From the NCBI GenBank assembly GCA_004431415.1, contig QPMI01000472.1, positions 221,851 through 285,850 of the forward strand: 64,000 bases of DNA, read 5' to 3'. The notes under the pieces are model-generated. The model saw nothing but the letters and a program-made list of their open reading frames with translations. It was not told the DNA's origin and searched no databases. The stretch is from Cyanophora paradoxa. Taxonomy: Eukaryota > Glaucocystophyceae > Cyanophorales > Cyanophoraceae. Every line of letters begins with the position of its first letter. The first letter of the stretch is position 1. Both the position numbers and the translations under genes were made by a program. This document shows, piece by piece, positions 53,279 to 64,000 of the stretch.

Positions 53279-53351
53279 CCGTTTTTGGCTCAGAGAATAG
53301 AGCGCTTGATTTCTGACTCAAAACTACGCGGTTCAAATCCGCTCGGGAACC
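53279..53351 (+). ncRNA. tRNA-like sequence, element C copy
   Basis: A-box-like TGGCTCAGAGAATAGAGCG and B box GGTTCAAATCC are identical to the element A copy. The T-stem is better here: GCGG pairs perfectly with CCGC. Upstream bases (TTGGTGGTAAGCCG) differ from element A (TTGTCTGAGAACCG), so the 5' side is not conserved while the Pol III boxes are. Confidence 0.4.
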
Positions 53352-53956
53352 TTTACTTCGTTCGCCGTGAAACTTGAAAAGTAAAAAAAAAACGCGGTTT
53401 TTTCTAGATTAATGCTGTACCCGTCTAGAAAATCAATATTAACGTTTGCTACGATATCTCAACACCAACTTATCAAATCGATGCGCTTAAAACGTCATAA
53501 AATCGAGCATTTCAAGGCGGTCACAGCGCTTATGAGCCATATCGGAATTTCACTAACTGTAACTCCAAATCGCGATGAAACCGATTTTGAATTTCGATTT
53601 TAAATTCGATTAAAATCCATTAAACGTGAGTTTTTAATATAGATCACTAGGAAGTTATCAAATCGATGCACTGACGGTCGAATATAATCCCATATATCAT
53701 ACATAACAATAACTTGCAATCACATATACGAATCTCAATGTGTATAGATCGCTATTACGATTAAAGCGAGTTTTGAAATTCAAAATTAATTCGATTAAAT
53801 TCGATTATAACTCAAAAATCGCGATTTATAACCATATACTTATCGTTTCGATCAACTTATGATATCGAATATTCAACTATATTATATTGCTTCGATAACT
53901 GTGATCCCATCTATGATCCCATCAATCTAACACTGCATTTAGTAAGCATCTGCCCT
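53352..53956. other. AT-rich spacer between integrase and right terminal repeat
   Basis: Collinear with 4195-4792 of element A. No supported gene. The short open frame near 53412-53603 is not kept as a frame in the element A copy, which argues against coding. Confidence 0.5.
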
Positions 53957-55123
53957 AGATTCCCCCTATTATATTATATTTATATTTAAGTGGACTCAAG
54001 GTTGACTCATATTAATCGTAAAAGTAGTAAAAGTATATGGATTTTGTTACGAATTCAATGCAAGGGTTGACTAAGTGGGTTGAGTTGACTCAAATTTCAC
54101 AGGAAATAACAATGAATCAGAGTATAAATGCATTTTTTGAATCAACTACACCAACTAACACTGAGATTTTACCAATATATGAGGTCCTTACTGAATATGG
54201 TTTGTGTGACAGGTGTGACAGGTCTATCCCAAACTTTTCTATAGCATAAAAATGAACTCTCAAAAGTTTGGGATGGACCTGTCACACCTGTCACACTCGA
54301 TTATTTCATTTGTTTATTCAAGTAGAATTACATAGATAAACTTCTTACTTATTGTTACTGAGTTTTTCATTATAAAAGAGATCCTTACTGAATATGGTTT
54401 GTGTGACAGGTGTGACAGGATGCATTTTGTGAATCAACTACACCAACTAACACTGAAATTTTAACATTAAAAGAGATCCTTACTGAATATGGTTTGTGTG
54501 ACAGGTGTGACAGGTCTATCCCAAACTTTTCTATAACATAAAAATGAACTATCAAAAGTTTGGGATAGACCTGTCACACCTGTCACACCCAATTATTTCA
54601 AAAATCCTAAGGGTCCCCCCTTAGAATCATTAAAACATGATAAAAACATATAAGTTTCATGTATAATTACGATTGAATTCAATAAGAGATCGATTTGTTT
54701 TATTTAACAAATGAATCTTTTATGGATCTTAATCGAGTTTAGCGATATATTTCCGATTAAATGAATTAAATTTAATTAAATTTAATCGAGAAAGTACATG
54801 AATATAATATCGATTAAATCAATTAACTTTTAGACCAATCACACATAGTAAAATGCGGAGTTTTAACCAGAGGCAAGATCTAATTGAGATTCAGTTATAT
54901 TATTCGGAAATATATACAGATTATCGATAGACTCAGTAAGACTAATCGGAAAATAAGAGAAATTTACGATAAAATATCGAAAAGAATACAAAATAATCGA
55001 AATAAATGAATATTCGATAAGATATACACAGATTATCGATTGATTGAAATAGAATATACGAGATATATCAACAAAATCAATTAAGATAAGCCGAGGGTTA
55101 AAACTCCGCATTTTACTATGTGT
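53957..55123 (+). repeat. Right terminal inverted repeat of element C
   Basis: Inverted relative to 27155-28251. It contains the GTTGACTAAGTGGG motif (54066), three blocks beginning CTTACTGAATATGGTTTGTG and continuing into TGTGACAGG arrays (54188, 54386 and 54479), two of which fold back on CCTGTCACA arrays about 70 bp downstream, the CCTAAGGGTCCCCCCTTAG palindrome (54606), the AT-rich run and the 284-bp foldback. The block with ACACCAACTAACACTGA is tandemly duplicated here (54149 and 54440) but not in the left repeat. Confidence 0.9.
54841..55123 (+). repeat. Foldback at the right end of element C
   Basis: A 283-bp unit bounded by a perfect 28-bp inverted repeat (ACACATAGTAAAATGCGGAG at 54841 and its complement ending at 55123). 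One base shorter than the other two copies. Host coding sequence follows directly. Confidence 0.9.
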
Positions 55124-57224
55124 TACACGGAGTCAGCCTACGGAACGGATGTGAATATCTTTGCTATCAATCCATGCGGGGTCAATCAATCCTCGACGAC
55201 GCCAGCATACACATCAGTAAAGAAGTTGACAGGGCATGGCTGGGGAGTGACGAGGGCAGTGTTCGATCCTCTGGGACGATTCCTCATCACGGCCAGTGCA
55301 GACCACACTGTTCGACTCTGGTACATTTATATATATATGCTATGGAGTGATTATGAATATCAGAACTGCAGTAATTGACAGGGGGATATATACGACAGGG
55401 GGACAAGCGACTGGCCCAACTGTGGTACAATCTTGACCTGTACATTCGCGATTGGACAGCCGGAACGAAACTTCACTCTTAACGCTGCTTCGAAGACGAT
55501 ATTTTCCGGTGCGCGCGTGCGAAATAATTTTGCATGATGGGTATATATACCTGTGGATATATATAATTAAACTTTTGGTATCAGAGCCTGTCGCTCAATT
55601 GAATAGAACCCTCATTGCAATAGAGGACTCGCGATCAGTCTCCTCAATGGTCACCACTGCGCATGCGGCCTTTGTCATGCTCAACAAAACTGCGGGCCCC
55701 GATTCACAACAAAGCAACATGCGACTGATATGGATCGAAGACTTTCGCCTGAAAACGAAAGAATTTTCGGCTGCAAGCAACTTGAGCGGACTCGATTTCT
55801 CTTTGTTTTCGGTATCTTCTGATGGACAAAGCGTCGCGGGGGCGGCTCGGGCCTATGTGTTTCTCTGGAGATCAGTGGAAAGTGAATGGCGTTTGGTTCA
55901 GAGCGTTTCATCACCATGCTTGATCATTCAGATGCACACTAGTACTTCACCCGATTACAGATCTAGAGAAGAGTTCGAATCTAGCATCGATATCGTGTCA
56001 GTTCGTGCTTTGGGGTTCCTTCAATCACCAGCTTCTCCTAACGCCTACGATCTATATCTGTTCGGCTGGATATTCATCATTTCGCGGGACATGTCGAATA
56101 TTTCCTCGTCTACGTTTATGAACAAACTAGATAAACTTGGCAAAGGCATCGATGATAATTTTTTCCCCAGTAGCTGGATATTCTCTTCTCAAGGGACTCT
56201 CCTTGCACATTCTTCAAATGGAGCAGCTGATGCTGTCATCTTTCACTCGAAAACAGCATCTATCCTGCAGCGAGTACCTAAGCCGACAGACTACAGTTTC
56301 AGCAATTCTTATAATTATGTGGCGTGCGCATTTTGGCCTGACGAAAGGAGCCTTTTAGTGTCTGGTATTCGCGTCAGTGGACTCGGGCACATTCATCGTC
56401 TCAGTCGAATTTCGATTCCGCTGGGTGAATCAATAGGAACTTACGAAGCTCCAGGCGATCTCGTGCAGATCACATCTGTGCTCGTGACCTTGGATGCCAG
56501 ATATGTTCTGGCGAGCGCAGGAGGATTGGTATATTGCTGGTCCTCAGGTGGCAAACTCGATCGCGTATTTCGAAGTGAAGGGGCAATCTCGCGTATAGCA
56601 ATTTCGCCAATCTCAAGTTTTCTTATCGCCGAGATCCCTTCGCCTTCACCCAGCTATGCATATGGAACTCAAAGCCATCTTGAGATTTGGTGATCTGACG
56701 CCCTTCATTATTCTTGTGATATCGATGTGAATTGCATGGTCTGACGAATTGTATTTGGCGCTAGGTCTGTGGCTGGCAATCATGTTCCACATCGCGACAC
56801 GTCTATGTCGATTTCGAACAACACAAACAACGGCAGCGGTAAATCAGATCTGGATCCGATCGCCAACAGTACAATTATCAACAAGCCGCTAGATCTGAAT
56901 TCCACAAAGCCTCTGAACTCAACAAACTCCGCGGCCGGTTTAGATGGCCAGGGCGCCGGCGGGCCTCTGAATTCCACACACTCCGGATCCAGCCTCCTTG
57001 ATTCTCAAGCAAATTGCAGTCCACTATTTTGCGCGCGGGCTTCGTGGTACATTGACCTTGTGATTATCTTGGCCATCGTTTTCTTCATAGCAATACTGTC
57101 GCTGATTATCTACATCAATCGAGCTAGAATATTTAGAAAGTTAGGCGGGCATTTTTCGAAAACAAGAGTACGAAAGCCTCGAGTAATATTAGGCAACTTA
57201 GTTTCTGCAGATAATACCGTATAG
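55118..57224 (+). CDS. Host WD40-repeat protein with C-terminal membrane segment, 5'-truncated
   Basis: The frame is open from the element C border; the first in-frame ATG (55118) lies in the terminal bases of the element. WD40 blades are visible: LTGHGWGVTRAVFDPLGRFL and SADHTVRLW (55240-55320), then AGAARAYVFLWRSVESEW and ARYVLASAGGLVYCWSSGG. An intron of about 50-60 nt begins at GTACAT (about 55321). A second, about 75 nt (about 56692-56765, GTGATC...GCTAG), joins SHLEI to a Ser/Asn-rich stretch and a single hydrophobic span (LVIILAIVFFIAILSLIIYI, about 57058-57115) with a basic tail ending at 57224. Probable type I-like membrane protein with a beta-propeller. The N-terminus is missing because of the element. 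Confidence 0.65.
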
Positions 57225-59940
57225 TTTATATGCAGTGCATTTACGTATACTCGCATTTGGCCATCAATGTACCCGCTGAACGTTTTATAATTTTGATTGA
57301 TCACGAGCTGTGCGCCAGCGTATTTACCATGAGCCACTTCAACCGCCATACGATGATTCGCTGTACAACGGAATTTGCAAGTGTAGCTTGCAGATTCATC
57401 GATAAAGAAAATCTAAATTACATTTCAATTGAATGAATGTTATAAACATAGTGGTACAGTTTTGCAAAAGGGGCCCTCATGATCGTCGCCCTCAGAACAT
57501 AATATGCACCGGTCCTCAATTATATTAGGAGGCGTGGGCATGCTGAGCTACACGGTCCTAGATGCCCTCATGCTGGTTAGAAACATGGCCGCGGGTCGCT
57601 TGGGGGGGAGGGGGGGGGCGGGGCGGGGGCCGGGGAGGTCAAGAGAGGGGTATGGGAGGTTGAGAGCTCGAGGAAGAGATGGGAGGGTAGCCTAGCTATA
57701 GTAGGTTCAGTTGCGGTCGCTGGGTCTTGAATATTTAATCGCGCCGCCCAAGTCCACGGATGCGCCGGGGTACGGGATGAGTTCGTCGCTGGCGGAACGT
57801 GTGGAGGCTGCAAACCTCGTCGGCCTTACAGGCTGCAAAGCCCTGCCGACGCCGCGTTCGGGTCTCCATCAGATTGACCTCCTCCCGCTCCCGTCGCCGC
57901 CCGGCGGCCGTGCACGTGGGGTCCTGATCATGAGCGGCCACGTCCTTACCTATATATGCAGGCAACCTCTTCCTAGCCCGGCACGCCACCCCCCCCCCCC
58001 CTCCCCTCCCCCCCCCCCTCCCCCCCTTGTCTTATCTAGAAGCCTAGTCTAAGTGATGGGGCGAAGGCGAAAAACTTCCAAAATTAAAAGCCTTCGTGAA
58101 TACTGAGGGGCAGGGCCCAGGTAGGGGAACATCTTGTTCCATGAAGGGGAAGGCCCTGAGGGGAACTGAAAGAAGGAGAGAGAGTGGTGAGATCTAAAGG
58201 CAAGGAACAAAAGGGGCATGCGCGCAGGCAGGCCGGGCCCGCCGCTTCCAGAAAAGAGGGGGCACTGCGGCACCGCTGCCCTCGAAGTAGAGGAAAACAG
58301 ACCAAGGGGGCGACTTCAACGATTGGGAGGGCGGCCCGCGGCCGACTGCCGAGAAAGAAGAGAGAGGCTGAAGGGCCGAAAAAGCTGTCCTGGCTGCAGC
58401 TGGTGGGCCGCGAGCTGGGGGCGGCGGCTGCCGCGGTGCAGGCACGGCGGCAGCCGCGCGCCCGCGGCGGGCGGCCGCGGGACGAAATTAAAGGCGGCGG
58501 CCGGCGGGATGAAAGGCGGCGGCCGCGAGGCGCTGCAGCAGCCGCGCTCTCGCGGCGGGCGGGGCGGGGCGGGGGTGGCGGAGCGAGGCGGCGGCGACGG
58601 ACGCACGCGCCCGCCGCGGGGCCCGACGGGCCGGCGGGGCGGGCGCGTGGGGACTCTGGGGAGGCGGGCGCGTGGGGAGGCGGCAGCGGGGCGGCAGGCC
58701 TAGGGGGGCGGCACTTTCGCGCCGAGGTAATAGAGCCCGCGCTGTGAAGGATTGTGAGCAGCTGAGAGCTGAGAGGACTCGCGGGCGGCGAACTTTGAGC
58801 CTTATAATCACTAAGTTAGATCATCGGATCGGCAGAAAATGATCCACTTCAGATCTGAAGTAGAAAAAGTCGTGCTCTAAAAACCTCGCACGGGCGCGCC
58901 CGCGGCCGCGGCCGGCTAGCGCTGCCTGATCGGCAAGCACGTCCGACGTCGACCGTCCTTGGTTCGCTTCGCGCGCCTCGCGATCGCCGCGCCGGCCGCG
59001 CCGCTGCGACGCTAGCGTCGGACTGCGGCAACTCGAGCTCGGGTCACGTCGGACTGCGGGGCAAGCTCGACGCCGCGCCACGAGTCGCGTCGCCGCGGCC
59101 GCGGCCCGCGGCCACGTGCACTCGCGCCGCCGCTGCTTGTAGAGCGCTAGCAGCTCAACGCACAGCCTGGCAGCTACTCTATATCACTCCTCCTCCAGTC
59201 CGCGGGGCTTTGCAGATGCGTCTCTCGGCACTATCACTCGGGCGTCTCTTTTCGGATGTCTGGGCCGGGCCGGAGCATCTCTCTTCCAGCGCCCGGCGGG
59301 CGGCGCCCGCGCGCGGCTGCGGCGGGGCGAGCCTCGGAGCCGGCGCTCTTAAGCTTGGAGGGCGCCAGCCAGCGCCTACGTGCACGGCCGTCGCAGCTGC
59401 AGCTGGCGCCGCGGCGCCGGCGGCGCGCGGGTCCAAGGTCACCTAGCTATAGTACACGTGCACCAGCGCTAATTATAACCCCACGGCAGCAGGCTGCACC
59501 CTTGTATGTGTACTGCAGTCTTGACTAATTAACGTTCGATTTCAGATCTAGAGTTTTGCTTGTGCCTTGAACTACTTAGGCTAGTACTTGCTCGCCGACG
59601 CTCAGTTTGAGAGGGATACAGGATCCAGAGTCGAGACCGGGTACAGAAAAAGTGGCCGCGACGAGCTCCCGCGCTTGGCGGCTGGGCCCCGCTGGGCCCT
59701 CAACGCAAGAACGAGACAGTTTGCTCGTCGGGTCGCAACGATCTTGAGCTTCCCGCTCGAGCAACTTCGGCTGCGCGGTGACGGCACAGCCTAGACGACT
59801 GAGCAGACGTTTCCGTCGATTTCGCGTCGTCTTGCCAGCCCCGCAGGCGCCAGCCTGAGGATCCCCAGCGAAGGGACCCCCGCGCCGTTTCTCCAGCCTA
59901 GGCGGAGATCGAGCAAGCCGCTGGGCCTAGCGCGCGTAGA
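57225..59940. other. Host intergenic region, low-complexity G/C tracts
   Basis: No gene is firmly supported. A G-rich run at 57602-57637 and a C-run of about 40 nt with few interruptions at 57987-58027 could form G-quadruplexes on opposite strands. 58180-58740 is a very GC-rich Arg/Gly/Ala-coding patch in several frames on both strands, typical of composition rather than a gene. 58860-59170 is rich in CGCG/GCGGCCGC words. The segment 59450-59940 precedes the coiled-coil gene and probably holds its promoter. Confidence 0.45.
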
Positions 59941-62900
59941 ATGCAACGCTCGAACTCGGGAGGGATCGGCGGGCTGGGCAGCCTCGGCCTGTCGGAAGAG
60001 ATTTCGAAGTCGGAGGCGGCCCGAGCCGCCGCCTCTCCGACCAGGTCCGAAAGCCCCGCGCGCGGCCGGGGCCCGCCGCGAGTCGCCGAGATTGTAGTTG
60101 CAGGAGCAGCTGGAAGGGCTGCGCGGGGCCATGGAGGCGACCTCGAGCGAGCTGGCGGAGGTGAGCTCCGAGCGCGACCGGCTCCTCGACGAGTGCGAGC
60201 GGCTGGCCGACAAGGTGCCGCGCCGCCGCCGCCCGCCTTCCCGGCCGCGTCCCGGGCGAGCCCGGCGCGGCGCAGGTGCAGGACCTGGAGCGGGCGGTCT
60301 CGGAGAAGGACCGCGCGCTGGCGGTCGCGCAGGCCTCGGCGGGCCCCGCGGCGATGGAAGAGGCGGCGGCGGGCGTGGAGGAGCTGCGCGAGGCGCTGGA
60401 GGCGCTGGCGCGGGATGCGGCCGGCGAGCTGGACGCCTTCAAGCTCGACATGAACCGCCTCGAGACCGCCGTCCAGCGGGTCGACAAGGCCAAGGCCGGC
60501 GCCGGCGCACGCTGGCGCCCCGAAGATGCTCGTGCAGCCGCCGACGCCCACGGGCGACCGCTTCGACGACTTTGGCGAGGCCGCGGACGCGATCAACGAG
60601 ATGCGCGAGGAGCTGGTGCGCCGGCCGCCCGCCCCCGCCCCGGCCCCGCCCCCGTCCCCGCCGACGCCGACGCGGACGGACGGGAGCGCAGCGGCAGCTG
60701 CGGGGGCAGGTGAAGAAGCAGGAGGCGGAGATGGAGGAGGCGCTGGGGAGTTCGCGGCGACGGCCAACCAGGCGATCGCCGAGGCGAAGCGCACGAAGAG
60801 CCCGCAAGCCTCGCCGGCAGGGCGGCGCGAGGTCACCATCGGCACCGAGGAGCTCGAGATGGAGATCCGGCGCCTGCAGAAGGAGCTGGCGGGGGCGGAG
60901 CAGGGGAAGGAGCGGGCGGAGCGGAGCGAGGGTGCGACGAAGGCGCGCCTGGAGAAGCAGATCGCGCGGCTGAAGGAGGAGCTGGAGGCGTGCCGGGCGG
61001 AGCGGGACGAGAGCAACAGCACGCTGGCGGCGATCCAGGAGGAGCTGCCGGGGGTGCAGGAGCAGTTCGGGGCGCTGCAGCGGCAGGTCGCCGAGCGCGA
61101 CGCCGAGCTCGCCCGCCTCCGCGAGGTCCTCGAGGACCGCGACGCCGCCCTCGCCGTGCGCGACCCGGCCCCGGCCTCCGCCCCGCCCGCCCGGCGCCGC
61201 CCGCGCCGAGGTTCTTCTTCGCAGTCGGCGCGGTGGACAGCGCGAACCTGCGGACGGAGCTGCAGCGGGCGCGGGCGGAGGGCGGCGCGGCCGCGACGAC
61301 AGCGACGCCGGCAGCGTCGAGGCGCGCCCGCCCCGCCTCCCCTCCGCTCTCGGCCGCGCCGCGCCGCCCGCCTCTGAGCGGCGCCGGCAGGTGTACGCGG
61401 CGGCCCTGGAGGCGGCCCACCGGAAGGCGCGCGCGCGTGCCCCGGCTCCGCCCCGCCGCGGCGGCGCTGACGGGTCGGGCGGGCGCAGGTGGCGGACTCG
61501 AGACGGCGCTGGAGCGGGAGCGCGGGCGAGCCGGCCCGGCAGCGGCGGCGCCGGCGCCGCGGCCGCCGCCCAGCAGCGCCCCAACTCGCCCGCCAGCCGT
61601 GCGCCGCCCCGCGCCCGACCCTGAGGGCCGCGCAGCGCCCGGGTCGCTGAGCTCGTGGGGGCAGAGCGGGAGCAGCAGGAGCGAGCGGCGCTGGCGGCGC
61701 GGCTGCAGAGCACGGAGGCGCGGCTGCGGCAGGCGCTGCAGGAGCGGGACGCGAGCGTGGAGGAGGCCAAGCTGCTCAAGGCCGGCCTCGCCGAGGCCAA
61801 GGAGATCTCGAGCGCGCCGGCGAGATGGAGGAGCAGATGGCCGCCATGGACAAGGCCCGCCGCCCTCCGTCCTCCTCGGCCCGCGCACGCGGTCTGGGGG
61901 TACAGCGGCTGACTCTGCTGCGGGGGCGCAGGAGCTGGACGCGATGGACGCCGAGTGCGCGCGACTGCGCGAGGAGAACGCGCGGCTGGTGGAGGAGAAG
62001 CGCGAGCGGGACCGGGCGAGCGGCGGAGCACGCCGACGGGCGCCCAGCCGCGCAAGGGCGTCCTCAAGAAGCCGGCCGGCCTCACCCCCGAGGAGGCCGA
62101 CGCGCTCCGGGCGGAGCTGGGGACGGCGGAGGCGGCGGCGAGGCGGCGCGGCGCGAGAAGGGCGAGACGGAGGCGGCGCTGGCGAAGCTGCAGGAGGCGC
62201 ACGCGGCGGCGGCGCGGGAGTACGAGAGCTGCGGGCGGCGCAGGAGGGCCAGGCGGCGGAGCGGGCGGAGCTCGCGGAGAAGCTGAAGCGGGAGGCGGAG
62301 CTGCGCTCGCAGGCGCAGCTGGGCCTGCGGGACGCCCGGGAGCGCATCGGGCGCCTCGAGGCGTCCCTCAAGGAGGCGGGCCTCGGCCACCTCGCCCGCT
62401 CCCGGGGGCCCTCCCCCGCCCACAGCCGCTCCTCCTCCCCCGTCCGCGGCGGCCCGGCGCCGTCGGCTGCGGAGGAGGCGGGGGCCGGGGTGGAGGCGGC
62501 GGCGCTGCGGGCCGGACTGGAGCGCGAGCGCGAGCGCGCGGCGGCGGGCGAGGAGCAGCTCGCAGCCGCCCGGGGCGAGCTCCAGAGGGAGCGGGAGCGG
62601 GCCAAGGCCGGCGAGGAGCAGCTGGCGGCGGCGCGGGGCGAGCTGCAGCGGGAGCGCGAGCGGGCGAAGGCCGGCGAGGAGCGGCTGGCGGCGCTGCAGG
62701 CGGGCGCGGGCGAGGCGGAGGGGCGCGCGAAGGCGGCCCAGGAGCAGCTGGAGGCCCTCACTCGCAGCCTCGAGACGGTGCGGCGCGCCGGACCGGGCCG
62801 CCCTGCGCCGAAAAGGCGGCGGGGACTGACGCGGGGGCCCCGGGCCGGGCCGGGCCGGGCAGGAGCGGGTGCAGGCGGCCTCGCGGGAGAAGGAGTTCGC

Positions 62901-64000
62901 CTCGCTCCAGAGCGCCGCCCGCGCGGTGCGCGCGCCCCGCCGCCGCGGCTGCCGAGCGCGGCCGGGGCCGACGGTGCCGCGCAGGCGCAGGAGAAGGCGG
63001 AGGCGGCGGAGCGGGAGGCGGGGCGGCTGCGTCGGGCGCTGGAGGAGGAGCGCGGCGCGGCGGCGGCGGCGCAGGCGCAGGCCGAGGCGAGCGAGGCCGG
63101 CGAGGCGGGGGCCGAGGCGGAGCGGCTCGAGTGGCGGGCGCGGGAGGCGGCGCTCGAGGGCGAGGCGCGGGAGGCGCGCGGGGAGGCGGAGCGGTACCGG
63201 GCGGCGGAGGCGGCGGCGCGCGCCGAGCTGAAGCGGCGGGAGCAGGAGCTGAGCAGCCTCATCCAGCAGCAGCAGAGCGAGCTCGACGCCGCCTCGGCCC
63301 GCCTCGCCGCCGCCGCCGCCGCCCGCGAGCGCGAGCGCGAGCAGCGCGCCGCCTCCCCCGCCGCGCCCCCGGCCCCGGCCCCGGCGCCGCCGGCGGCCGA
63401 CGGCGACGCTCTGGAGCGGGCGGCGCGGGAGGCGGCGGAGGCGCGCGCGGAGGCGGAGAAGGTGCGGGGCGAGCTGGCGCTCACGCGGGAGGAGCTGGCG
63501 GCGGCGCAGGCGCAGCTGCGCGCGCACCTCTCCAAGAAAATGCTGAAGGGCAAGGAGGGCGCCCGCGCCTCCCCGGACAAGAGCGGGGCCCCGCCGCCGC
63601 CGCCCCCGCCGGGGCCGCCCCCCACGGGGCCGGCGCTGGCGAGCGGGGGCGGCGGCCGGGGGCCGGCAGCCGGCGTCGCCGGGGGAGGCGGGGGCGGCGC
63701 CTCGCAGCGGGCGATCGTGCAGCTGGGCGAGTTCGTGGAGCGCTGCCTGGCGGCCATCCCGGGGCGCCCCGACGCCGCCGCCGACGCCGCCGCCGCCGAC
63801 CTCCAGCTCCGCCGCGAGCGCGACGCCATGGCCGTGCGCCCCCCTCCTCCGCCCTTGCTGTCGGGTCCCGGCGCCTCACGCGCGCCCCCAGATGGCCCTG
63901 GAGGCGGTGCGGGCGGAGCTCTCGCGCGCCGCGCCGCCTCGCCGCCCTCGCCGCCCCCGCGCCGTCCGGCGGCGCGCATCCGGCCTCGGCGGCGGGCGGC
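59941..64000 (+). CDS. Host coiled-coil protein, multi-exon, runs past the window end
   Basis: Starts MQRSNSGGIGGLGSLGLSEE at 59941. Exons separated by short GC-rich GT-AG introns (for example about 60215-60277) encode nearly continuous heptad-rich coiled coil: LEGLRGAMEATSSELAEVSS, LERAVSEKDRALAVAQAS, EMEIRRLQKELAGAEQGKER, KARLEKQIARLKEELEACRA, LQSTEARLRQALQERDASVE and more to the window end, with Ser/Pro linkers (SRGPSPAHSRSSSPVRGG). Exon joins are uncertain because several frames alternate. A cytoskeletal, Golgi or centrosomal tether type is typical for such proteins, but no specific family is recognised. The long minus-strand frames over this region are shadows. Confidence 0.65.
62515..62705 (+). 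repeat. About 21-residue coiled-coil tandem repeat
   Basis: Three units of the type RERERAKAGEEQLAAARGEL lie in tandem, with 60-63 bp periodicity at the DNA level. They belong to the coiled-coil gene and preserve the heptad register (21 = 3 x 7). Confidence 0.8.

Larger units (their letters stand above)
27155..55123. mobile_element. Element C: ~28 kb Polinton/Maverick-type provirus with ~1.1 kb terminal inverted repeats
   Basis: Both ends carry the same inverted terminal repeat with outermost bases ACACATAG...CTATGTGT. Between them lie protein-primed polymerase, rve integrase, packaging ATPase, capsid candidates, primase-SF3 helicase, tail-fibre, phospholipase and SpeD-like genes, all intron-free and AT-rich compared with the host. 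The size is at the upper end for Polintons (15-25 kb typical, larger ones known). The six bases beyond each end differ (CTGAAA left, TACACG right), so no target-site duplication is visible. The host genes on the two sides also differ. I could not identify an adenovirus-type maturation protease. Confidence 0.9.

Noticed and set aside
60833-63979. 1,048-residue minus-strand open frame over the coiled-coil gene
   Set aside because: It is Ala/Arg/Ser/Pro-rich without domains, while the plus strand shows clear heptads and introns. Very GC-rich DNA leaves long antisense frames open by chance.

Overview
The window looks like a nuclear contig from a GC-rich unicellular eukaryote (species not identifiable) that has been invaded by AT-rich, virus-like transposons of the Polinton/Maverick class. 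Host genes have many short exons with introns of roughly 40-75 nt and GT-AG borders. They encode a giant receptor-like protein (LamG, GCC2/GCC3 cysteine repeats, membrane segments, phosphosite-rich tail), a WD40 protein with a C-terminal membrane segment, and a very GC-rich coiled-coil protein. The viral elements are clearly poorer in GC and intron-free.

Layout. 593-8063 is the right-hand part of one Polinton copy ('element A': truncated protein-primed DNA polymerase, integrase, terminal repeat with a LINE fragment inside). It ends exactly inside a virion-type gene of a second element ('element B', 8064-11372), of which only the terminal cassette survives: truncated structural gene, paralogous structural gene, zinc-ribbon gene, S-adenosylmethionine-decarboxylase-like gene and terminal repeats. 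11373-12086 is a host gene fragment. 12920-27116 (minus) is the receptor-like host gene. 27155-55123 is an almost complete ~28 kb element ('element C') with ~1.1 kb terminal inverted repeats. 55118-57224 is the WD40 host gene, 57225-59940 is GC-rich non-coding sequence, and 59941 to the end is the coiled-coil gene.

Element C carries the Polinton signature: protein-primed family B polymerase, DDE (rve) integrase, FtsK/HerA-type packaging ATPase, probable major capsid protein and two related minor capsid/penton candidates. It also carries a primase-SF3 helicase, a ~1,940-residue tail-fibre-like protein ending in a Peptidase_S74 chaperone, a patatin phospholipase fused to a discoidin-like domain, and a SpeD-like pyruvoyl decarboxylase at the end of the fibre gene cluster. 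I infer an integrated virus able to make virions: replication and integration genes lie to the right, capsid and packaging genes in the middle, and the adsorption/entry module plus a polyamine-type enzyme to the left.

Many element C genes are split into overlapping frames. At nearly every break I checked, the frames realign if one base is missing from a C- or G-run of three or more. That points to consensus errors in the assembly rather than decay, so the element may in reality be intact. I annotate such genes across the breaks and state where the breaks lie.
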